Assembly: GCF_000026105.1 (NCBI RefSeq)
Contig: NC_008027.1
Span: forward strand, 3,486,501-3,550,500
Length of the DNA stretch: 64,000 bases
Direction of reading: 5' to 3'
Source: Pseudomonas entomophila L48
Lineage (GTDB): Bacteria; Pseudomonadota; Gammaproteobacteria; Pseudomonadales; Pseudomonadaceae
Below the pieces are notes generated by a model, which was not told where the DNA came from, searched no databases, and was given only the letters and a program-made list of their open reading frames with translations. Within the stretch, counting starts at the first letter, position 1, and each line of letters begins with the position of its first letter. Below, in pieces: positions 28,088 through 35,300 of the stretch. The position numbers were made by a program, and so were the translations under genes.

Positions 28088-28111
28088 TTGACAGGAAGCC
28101 AAATTGGTCAA
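28088..28111 (+). promoter_or_regulatory. Possible -35 element and TTGAC/GTCAA dyad ahead of the NCS1 leader
   Basis: TTGACA (28088-28093) is a good sigma-70 -35 hexamer and, with GTCAA at 28107-28111, forms a dyad. The half-site TTGGTCAA resembles half of the RutR operator as I recall it, but the spacing is wrong for a full RutR site. The -10 that would follow is poor. Weak evidence. Confidence 0.25.
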
Positions 28112-28140
28112 GATTTTTTATGCAAATTCAGCTGCTTGAA

Positions 28141-28457
28141 ACCGGGTGGGAAGGCGCAGGCCGCGCCAGCGAATTTCCAGGCTGCACCGCGTTGAATCAC
28201 GGTGCCTGTGGACCCACCAAGGCTCAGCCCGGCGAGCGATCGCCCAAAGCGCTGCTGAATGCTGTTGCAACTCAGTGAGTTACCTCCGGTCGGCGGCGGC
28301 CCGCCGGGAAGGCACTGGCCGACCCGGCACGTTTGTTGAAAACGCAGGCCACAACCGCCTGGCCGGGCCGCAGGTGCGGTAATGAATATGTGCGTGTACT
28401 CCGGCCATCGCCTTAGCCCGATGAGCGAACAACGACAAGAAGAACCTGGAGAGCCCC
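28141..28457 (+). other. Long GC-rich leader of the NCS1 transporter with predicted hairpins
   Basis: There is no convincing gene in these 317 bases. They contain at least two stable stem-loops in the sense of the transporter: GCACCG/CGGTGC (28184-28189 with 28200-28205) and GGTCGGC/GCCGACC (28288-28294 with 28318-28324). If transcription starts in the AT-rich block before 28130, the transporter mRNA has an unusually long structured 5' leader. No known riboswitch consensus was recognised. Confidence 0.35.
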
Positions 28458-29951
28458 ATGCAACAGAGCAGATCGCAAGTGGTCGAGCAGCACGGCCTGT
28501 TCGAGCTCGACGCCGGCAGCGACGTCCTCGACAGCCCCCGCTACAACCACGACATCGCCCCCACCAAGGTGCACCAGCGCACCTGGAACAAGTGGCACAT
28601 CACCGCGCTGTGGGTGGGCATGTCCATCTGCGTGCCCACCTACACCCTGGGCGGCGTGCTCACCGCCTACTTCGGCCTGAGCGTGGGCGAGGCGCTGCTG
28701 GCGATCCTGCTGGCCAACCTGATCGTACTGATCCCGCTGACCCTCAACGCCTTCCCCGGCACCAAGTACGGCATCCCCTTCCCGGTGCTGCTGCGCTCAT
28801 CGTTCGGCATTTTCGGCTCCAACGTGCCGTGCCTGATCCGCGCCGTGGTGGCTTGCGGCTGGTTCGGTATCCAGACGATGTTCGGCGGCCTGGCCATCCA
28901 CCTGTTCCTCGGCTCGCTGTTCCCCGAGTGGAAGGCCCTGGGCGGCACCGGCGAGGTGATCGGCTTCATGCTGTTCTGGTCGCTGAACCTGTGGGTGGTG
29001 CTGCGCGGCGCGGAGTCGATCAAGTGGCTGGAGACGCTGTCGGCGCCGTTGCTGGTGGCGGTCGGGGTCGGCCTGCTGTTCTGGGCGCTGCCGCACATGT
29101 CGATGACCGAACTGCTGGCGCAACCACCGAAACGCCCCGAGGGGGCCAGCGTGGTCAGCTACTTCTGCGCCGGGCTCACGGCCATGGTCGGGTTCTGGGC
29201 GACGTTGTCGCTGAACATCCCCGACTTCAGCCGCTATGCGAAAAGCCAGAAGGACCAGATCCTCGGGCAGATCTTCGGCCTGCCGCTGACCATGTTCCTG
29301 TTCGCCGCGCTGGGGGTGATCATGACCGCCGCCTCGGCCTCGCTGGTGGGCCAGACGGTGTCCGACCCGGTGAGCCTGATCGGCCATATCCAGAGCCCGG
29401 GCTGGGTGGCCCTGGCCATGGCGCTGATCATCATCGCCACCCTGTCGACCAACACCGCGGCGAACATCGTCTCGCCCACCAACGACTTCCAGAACATCGC
29501 CCCACGCCTGATCGGCCGTAGCCGCGCGGTATGGCTGACCGGGTTCATCGGTTTGGCGCTGATGGGCCACGAGCTGCTCAAGAAGCTTGGCTGGATCGTC
29601 TCCGACCTGAGCCTGGAGAGTGTCTATTCCAACTGGCTGCTGGGCTACTCCAGCCTGCTAGGGCCGATCGCCGGGATCATGGTGGTGGACTACTTCCTGG
29701 TGCGTCGCCAGCAACTGGACTTGGCCGGGCTGTACCGCGACGACGTGTACCCGGCGTGGAACTGGGCCGGCTTCGCCGCCTTCGCCGTGCCGGTGGCGCT
29801 GACCGTGATGGCCATCGGCAACAGCAGCTTCAGCTGGTTCTACGACTACGGCTGGTTCACCGGGTCGCTGCTTGGTGGCGGGCTCTACTACGCCCTGGGC
29901 GGCCTGGCGTTGCGCGGTCCGGCGCGCCTGGACCAGAACCTGAGCCATTGA
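28458..29951 (+). CDS. NCS1-family nucleobase:cation symporter
   Basis: A 497-aa membrane protein with about 12 helices. Family hallmarks include the N-terminal RTWNKWHITALWVGMSICVP (residues about 42-61), GWFGIQTMFGG in TM3 and NIPDFSRYAK in the middle. NCS1 members import uracil, allantoin, hydantoins or cytosine; with neighbours for reductive pyrimidine breakdown, uracil/thymine or dihydropyrimidine uptake is likely. The start has TGGAGAG 5 bases upstream. It is followed by a REP pair and the M20 hydrolase. Confidence 0.92.
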   Translation: MQQSRSQVVEQHGLFELDAGSDVLDSPRYNHDIAPTKVHQRTWNKWHITALWVGMSICVPTYTLGGVLTAYFGLSVGEALLAILLANLIVLIPLTLNAFPGTKYGIPFPVLLRSSFGIFGSNVPCLIRAVVACGWFGIQTMFGGLAIHLFLGSLFPEWKALGGTGEVIGFMLFWSLNLWVVLRGAESIKWLETLSAPLLVAVGVGLLFWALPHMSMTELLAQPPKRPEGASVVSYFCAGLTAMVGFWATLSLNIPDFSRYAKSQKDQILGQIFGLPLTMFLFAALGVIMTAASASLVGQTVSDPVSLIGHIQSPGWVALAMALIIIATLSTNTAANIVSPTNDFQNIAPRLIGRSRAVWLTGFIGLALMGHELLKKLGWIVSDLSLESVYSNWLLGYSSLLGPIAGIMVVDYFLVRRQQLDLAGLYRDDVYPAWNWAGFAAFAVPVALTVMAIGNSSFSWFYDYGWFTGSLLGGGLYYALGGLALRGPARLDQNLSH

Positions 29952-29964
29952 CCTCACACGACGT

Positions 29965-30051
29965 CTGTAGGAGCGGCTTCAGCCGCGATTACCCGCGCAG
30001 CGGGTGCCGGATACCGCGGTGCCTGCATCGCGGCTGAAGCCGCTCCTACAG
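29965..30051. repeat. REP pair, family D
   Basis: Exact 25-bp inverted arms 29965-29989 and 30027-30051 around GGAGCGGCTTCAGCCGCGAT, lying between the NCS1 transporter and the M20 hydrolase. Confidence 0.9.
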
Positions 30052-30077
30052 AACAACAAAGCCCTGAGGAGACACCC

Positions 30078-31364
30078 ATGACCACCCTCGCCAAGGAAGT
30101 CCTGCAATCCACCGAACACCACATCGACAGCGCCCGCCTGTGGCAATCGCTGATGGACCTCGCACGCCTCGGCGCCACCCAGAAAGGCGGCGTCTGCCGC
30201 CTGGCCCTGACCGACCTCGACCGCCAGGCCCGCGACCTGTTCGTGCAATGGACCCAGGCCGCCGGCTGCACTGTCAGCATCGACGCCGTCGGCAATATCT
30301 TCGCCCGCCGCCCCGGGCGCAACGCCAAACTGCCCCCGGTGATGACCGGCAGCCATATCGACACCCAGCCCACCGGCGGCAAGTTCGATGGCTGCTTCGG
30401 GGTCATGGCGGGCCTGGAAGTGATCCGCACCCTCAACGACCTCGGCGTGGAAACCGAAGCACCACTGGAAGTGGTGGTGTGGACCAACGAGGAAGGTTCG
30501 CGCTTCGCCCCGTGCATGATGGGTTCGGGGGTGTTCGCCGGCAAATTCACCCTCGAAGAGACCCTGGCCAAGCGCGACGCCCAGGGCGTAAGCGTCGGCG
30601 AGGCACTGAACGCCATCGGCTACGCCGGCCCGCGCGCGGTGCTCGGCCACCCGGTGGGCGCCTACTTCGAGGCGCACATCGAGCAAGGCCCGATCCTCGA
30701 GGACCAGCGCAAGACCATCGGCGTGGTGCTCGGGGCCCTCGGCCAGAAGTGGTTCGACCTCACCCTGCGCGGCGTCGAGGCCCACGCCGGCCCCACCCCC
30801 ATGCACCTGCGCAAGGACGCCCTGGTTGGCGCCGCCGCCGTGGTCGAGGCGGTCAACCGCACCGCCCTCGCCCACCAGCCCCATGCCTGCGGCACGGTCG
30901 GCTGCCTGCAGGCCTACCCGGGCTCGCGCAACGTGATCCCCGGCGAAGTGCGCATGACCCTGGATTTCCGTCACCTCGAAGGCGAGCAGTTGAATGCGAT
31001 GATCAACGAGGTGCGCGCGGTGATCGACGCCACCTGCGCCAAGCACGGCCTGAGTTTCGAGCTGACCCCGACCGCCGACTTCCCGGCGCTGTACTTCGAC
31101 CGTGGCTGCGTCGATGCCGTGCGCGACTCGGCGCGCAGCCTCGGTTTGCCGCACATGGACATCGTCAGCGGCGCCGGGCATGACGCGATCTTCCTCGCCG
31201 AGCTGGGACCGGCGGGGATGATCTTCGTGCCGTGTGAAGGTGGGATCAGCCACAACGAGATCGAGAACGCCACGCCGCAGGACCTGGCGGCGGGTTGCGC
31301 GGTGTTGCTGCGGGCGATGCTGGCGGCGTCGGAGGCCATTGCCAGCGGGCGGTTGGCGGCTTGA
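30078..31364 (+). CDS. N-carbamoyl-beta-alanine amidohydrolase (M20 family; PydC-type)
   Basis: A 428-aa Zn-dependent hydrolase of the beta-ureidopropionase / allantoate amidohydrolase / L-carbamoylase group. Motifs: GSHIDTQPTGGKFDG (metal His/Asp), WTNEEGSRF (catalytic Glu pair), YFEAHIEQGPIL and, near the end, SGAGHDAIFLA. The expected reaction is release of beta-alanine or beta-aminoisobutyrate, CO2 and ammonia, the last step of the pathway begun by PreTA and dihydropyrimidinase. Allantoate hydrolase is an alternative by sequence alone, but the neighbours argue for pyrimidines. Confidence 0.88.
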   Translation: MTTLAKEVLQSTEHHIDSARLWQSLMDLARLGATQKGGVCRLALTDLDRQARDLFVQWTQAAGCTVSIDAVGNIFARRPGRNAKLPPVMTGSHIDTQPTGGKFDGCFGVMAGLEVIRTLNDLGVETEAPLEVVVWTNEEGSRFAPCMMGSGVFAGKFTLEETLAKRDAQGVSVGEALNAIGYAGPRAVLGHPVGAYFEAHIEQGPILEDQRKTIGVVLGALGQKWFDLTLRGVEAHAGPTPMHLRKDALVGAAAVVEAVNRTALAHQPHACGTVGCLQAYPGSRNVIPGEVRMTLDFRHLEGEQLNAMINEVRAVIDATCAKHGLSFELTPTADFPALYFDRGCVDAVRDSARSLGLPHMDIVSGAGHDAIFLAELGPAGMIFVPCEGGISHNEIENATPQDLAAGCAVLLRAMLAASEAIASGRLAA

Positions 31365-31467
31365 GGGCTGCTTCGCAGCCCTTTCGCGGCACAAGGCCGC
31401 TCCTACGGAAGTTCGCGATCCCCTGTAGGAACGGCCTTGTGCCGCGAAAGGGCCGCAAAGCGGCCCC
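31365..31467. repeat. REP pair, family C
   Basis: Inverted copies of the CGGCACAAGGCCGCTCCTAC unit with terminal hairpins GGGCTGCTTCGCAGCCC and GGGCCGCAAAGCGGCCC. Located between the M20 hydrolase and the convergent small gene. Confidence 0.88.
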
Positions 31468-31481
31468 AATGATGCGCAGTA

Positions 31482-31712
31482 TCAGTCTCCAGGAACACGC
31501 CCGTCTTCCATCGCCTCCAGCTTGCCGAACTGCTCACTGGCCAACCGGCTGATGATCCGGATCGCCTGGTGAATCCCCGCCGTATTGCGGAAGCTCAGCT
31601 GCGGGTTGTGCTCGCATTCCAGCATCTCGTCATGCTGGACCAGCGCCTCGCCGAGCAATTCGAGGGTCCAGACGTAGCTCTGGATGGAAGACAGCCGTTC
31701 GTGGTCAGTCAT
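31482..31712 (-). CDS. Small hypothetical protein (76 aa)
   Basis: Begins MTDHERLSSIQSYVWTLELL with a strong GGGAGGTG ribosome site. It is helical and acidic, with no signal peptide or membrane segment. The layout (paired helices, NPQLSFRNTAGIHQAIRIIS) resembles the many short helical orphan proteins of Pseudomonas, but I cannot name a family. Its start overlaps the stop of a 46-codon frame by 8 bases. The pair lies behind a structured RNA leader, so post-transcriptional control is likely. Confidence 0.65.
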   Translation of the reverse strand: MTDHERLSSIQSYVWTLELLGEALVQHDEMLECEHNPQLSFRNTAGIHQAIRIISRLASEQFGKLEAMEDGRVPGD

Positions 31713-31845
31713 GGGACACCTCCCGATTGGCGCGGGTGGCAAGGGAATGGCTATCGATCGGGTAGAAGGTTGGGGATGGGGTAGCCGCAGGGGTTGGGCG
31801 GCGGAGAGCGGATGCGAGGATCCTGCTCAGAATGCGCATAAGCAT
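31705..31845 (-). CDS. Possible 46-residue peptide upstream of the 76-aa gene
   Basis: The frame starts MLMRILSRILASALRRPTPA, an amphipathic, basic N-terminal helix, with TTGGAGT placed 8 bases upstream. Its end overlaps the next start. It could be a small membrane-active peptide or a leader whose translation couples to the 76-aa gene. An ATG at 31849 in another frame competes for the same ribosome site. Evidence is moderate at best. Confidence 0.35.
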   Translation of the reverse strand: MLMRILSRILASALRRPTPAATPSPTFYPIDSHSLATRANREVSHD

Positions 31846-31902
31846 GCATGAGACTCCAAGTTTTGGATTGGAGCTACCACGATCCTTCCTACGGGATTGG
31901 GT

Positions 31903-31978
31903 GGCAGCTGTGCGTGGGGTAGGAATACCGGGAAACTTGGAACCCGGCCAGGCCGAAGCCTGCCCACACACAGCCGCC
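31903..31978 (-). ncRNA. Structured RNA element: compact three-way junction
   Basis: In the minus-strand transcript, 31978-31963 pairs with 31918-31903 in an uninterrupted 16-bp helix that needs two G-U wobbles; the plus-strand RNA would instead have A-C mismatches, so the structure belongs to the minus strand. The helix encloses two hairpins: 31962-31949 (CAGGC, UUCG tetraloop, GCCUG) and 31947-31928 (CCGGG/CCCGG). It lies about 55-130 bases ahead of the small peptide frame. No Rfam family was recognised. Confidence 0.55.
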
Positions 31979-31997
31979 ATGACATCGCAGCAAGCGC

Positions 31998-32030
31998 AAA
32001 AAAGGCGCCAGCCGTGGTGATGGGGCGCCT
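31998..32030 (-). terminator. Rho-independent terminator or attenuator reading toward the small genes
   Basis: The minus strand reads AGGCGCC, a 14-base loop, GGCGCCT and then a run of T (six in total). No gene lies immediately to its right on this strand, and the structured leader follows 20 bases later. It may therefore be an attenuator inside the leader, or it may end an unrecognised short transcript from 32031-32335. Confidence 0.5.
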
Positions 32031-32347
32031 AGTGCGTGCGCCAAGTTTACCAGCAGGTTCCTACACCTGGCCGCAGGTTTTGCTGCGGCTTGGAGAATTT
32101 ATCGTTAGGGCGGACTGGTTCGCAATGGTTACGTAAGAAGGAAATTTCCGAAAATTACGAGGGGATCTATTAGGAAAAATGATCTTTATATTAGGCAAAG
32201 GCACGCCTAAGCCTGCAGAGCCTCGTCCACACTACTTCCAAGACTCAAGGGTCGTTGATCGAGTCAATTGGCAGGGGATATGAGGTAGGATGGCAGAGCC
32301 GCCGCAGCCCACGCCGGGACTGCACCTGACCTGCTTTGAGGCTCGCT
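32031..32347. other. Intergenic stretch before the NTPase-nuclease gene
   Basis: No gene, tRNA or REP seen. Base composition falls from left to right, marking the left border of the AT-richer accessory gene. It must contain the promoter of the large gene and, on the opposite strand, that of the structured leader. No strong -35/-10 pair stands out. Confidence 0.5.
32269..32278. repeat. Left 10-bp direct repeat flanking the accessory gene
   Basis: TGGCAGGGGA occurs here, 69 bp before the ATG of the NTPase-nuclease gene, and again at 36706-36715 just after its stop. It could be a target-site duplication or recombination scar, but a chance match is possible. Confidence 0.3.
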
Positions 32348-35300
32348 ATGACTAGGCATTCGGACGCCTTCATTGATCTTGATCGAACCTTCTCCAAAAT
32401 CCTCATTGAAGACGATGTTTCCGATGATGTCGACCTAAGCGGCAGACGTAGCACAAGCGGAGAGCTTCACTGGCCAGACTTGCTTAGCCATTCCAGAGTG
32501 GTACTGCTATCGGAGGCGGGGTCAGGAAAAACTGCTGAAATCCGAAATGTTACCCGTCAGTTACGGAGCGAAGGAAAAATCGCTTTCTTCCTACGAATCG
32601 AAAACGTCATTTCTGAATTGGAGGACTCGTTCGAGGAGGGGACATTCGAGGAGTTTGAAAGCTGGCTCACTTCGGACACCGAAGGGTGGCTGCTCTTAGA
32701 CTCGGTGGACGAGGCCCGGCTGAGTGATCCGAGAGATTTTGAGAAGGCAATCCGAAAGCTTGGCAAGCTGATCACACCAATTGTAGCCAAGGCGAATATT
32801 TTGATCACAGGACGGAGCAACGCCTGGCGGGCAAGCACGGATTTAGCGATCTGCGAAAGGGCTTTTGAGTTTGACGCTAACGCTCGTCAAGCACTACCAC
32901 CGACAGGGAGTGGTGTAGAAGGCACCGTGCAAACTACGGCAAGCGAAGCCAAGCGAGATGCATCGTTTTTCGTGGTGACGTTGGACGATATCCATGACGA
33001 GCAGATCGACTGCTTCCTCGGGGCAGCAGGCGTCCAAGACGTAAAAGCCTTCCGCGCTGCCGTAGAACGAAGGGAGGCGGAGTCTCTAACTACTCGCCCA
33101 CTGGATCTCCTGGAGCTCGTCGACTTCTGGCATGAGCACCATCGCATAGGCACAAGGTTGGAGCTGATGAAGAGCAGCATCAATCGCCGGCTTGTGGAGC
33201 GCGATCAGAATCGTGCCGAATTCAGGCCAATTGCGCCGGAGAGATTGCGTGAGGGGGCACGCCTTCTTGCTGCCGCAACGACTCTGGGTCAAATGGCAGC
33301 AATCTGCGTTCCAGATGGTGACGCCAATAAAAAAGGAATTCTAATTCGCTCAGTACTGACGGGATGGAATGACGCAGACGCTGGAGCTTTGCTGAGTCGC
33401 CCCATTTTCGAGCCAGGCATCTATGGAACCGTTCGCTTTCACCATCGTACAGTCCGGGAATATCTAGCAGCAGAGTGGCTGCATGAGCTTATCCGTGGTG
33501 CTGCCTCGCGCGTCAAAATCGAGAATTTGTTCTTCCGTACTCAGTATGGCCTGCAGGTGATCAATCCCTCAATGCGTTCTGTGTTGCCATGGTTGGCTCT
33601 TTTGGATGAGCGAATTTGTACGCGGCTGGAAGAGCTCGCTCCCGAGGTCTTTTTTGAAGGAGGCGATCCTGGTCAGCTCCCGCTGAATACCCGTCGGAAT
33701 ATTCTACGCAAGGCTTGCGAGCAACTGGCTCAGCCAGCCCACAGTTTGACGATCACAGACTATTCGGCTGTCCAGCGATTTGCACACCACGACCTCACAG
33801 AGGACATCAATGAGCTATTGGTCCTTTATCGTTCCAATGACGACATCGTCTGGTTCTTGTTGAGAATGGTATGGCACGGAGAGGTGGTGGGTGCGCTTGC
33901 GGAGGTCAAACAGTTTGCCCTCAATGCCCAGCACAAATACACTCGTTTGGCCGCAATGAAGGCCATTCTCGACCTTGGAACACAGCAAGATATCGTGGAT
34001 GTACGCCTGGCGCTTTTGGCAGGGGATTCCGAGGTTAATCGGGAGTGGTTAGCTCAGCTGGTTGATGGTCTTCAGCTCGACAGCGAGTGGCTGCCGTGGC
34101 TTCTGCAAGCGATTGAGAGAACTGCAAAAAAAGAGCGCTTCAGTGGTGGGGATACGCTGGCGGTGAAGCTGTCCTCATTGGCAGCTGATTGTCCTCTGGA
34201 TAACCTCCCAGCCTTCATTCACGGTCTTAGTGTGCTCTTGGAAAAGCCTCCGCTCAAAGAGCAAGGCTTCAGCGCTATCTCTAAAAGATTCCGTTGGCTT
34301 GCCGAGGTCGCTGGCTTAGCGGCGCTCCGATTGCTTCAAGCGCGTGCTCCATATGCGCTTAACGAATCGGTGCTCGCGGTGCTGAGTAAGCTGGCCCAGG
34401 TACATTTCTACGATGAGCGAGATACTCGAGAGCTTGGAGAAAAGCTACGAGAGATTGTCCCCACTTGGCCTGAACTCGATTACAAACTGTTCTGGTATGA
34501 CGTTGCGGTAGCCCGTCAAGGGCGGGTGCATCGTGAACCCATTACTCAAGTCTGGCAGTTGCTGGGGTTCCAACCATTCTGGTCGTTGAACAGAGAAAAC
34601 TTCAGCATAGCCTGCAGCGAAATCGTGAGCCTCACGGATATGCAAGACCGCCTCATGGCGCTCAGCATGGCGTTCAACATCTACACACAGAATGACAAAC
34701 CATCGTCATGGGTAATCCGGCTCAGGCAGGCAACTGAGTGCAACCCTGAGCTTCGCACGCACCTCGAAGCTCTCTTGAATCCACCCGCGCGCGAAGTGCA
34801 AGAGTGGGAGATCAAAAAAGCTGAATGGGAAGAAAAGGCTGTTCAGCGCAAAGCTGAAGAGGCAGAGCGCCGTCGCTCTTGGCAAGAAGGTCTCGCTGCT
34901 GAAGTAGCCCTGATTAACAACCCTGAGGCCGGTGTGATGACCCGCAGCCAGGCTTACCTGCTGGAACAAATGCGTGATAGCTCCTCGTCTTCGAATACAT
35001 GGAGCAGCAGCAATTGGTCTTCGCTCATCACAGAATTCGGTTTATCTGTTGCTCAAGCGTTCCGCGACGGCGCAATTAGCTTCTGGCGCGGCTATCGCCC
35101 AACATTGCCTTCAGAGGGCGCTGCACCCAACTCGACTCCTTATCAGGTGATTTTTGGTCTGACAGGTCTTGCCATTGAGGCCAAAGAAGAACCAACTCTG
35201 TTTGCGCAGATGTCCGCTGAAGATGCTCGAAATGCAGCTCGCTATGGGTTGCTTGAGCTGAATGGCTTCCCTGAGTGGCTTCCCAGGCTGTTCGCACTTC

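Noticed and set aside
28088..28111. Full RutR operator in the pyrimidine promoter region
   Set aside because: Half-sites are present but the spacing is much larger than in the TTGACCA-N2-TGGTCAA operator.
28104..28123. Sigma-54 promoter (GG...GC) ahead of the NCS1 leader
   Set aside because: The GG to GC distance is 14 bases instead of 10.
28300..28330. Cobalamin-riboswitch-like GGGAAGGCACTGG segment
   Set aside because: The rest of the B12-box context and its order are absent, and the downstream gene is unrelated to cobalamin.
31753..31849. Alternative 32-codon frame from the ATG at 31849
   Set aside because: Its ribosome site would be only 4 bases away and the product is Pro-rich with no helix or signal; the ATG at 31845 is better spaced.
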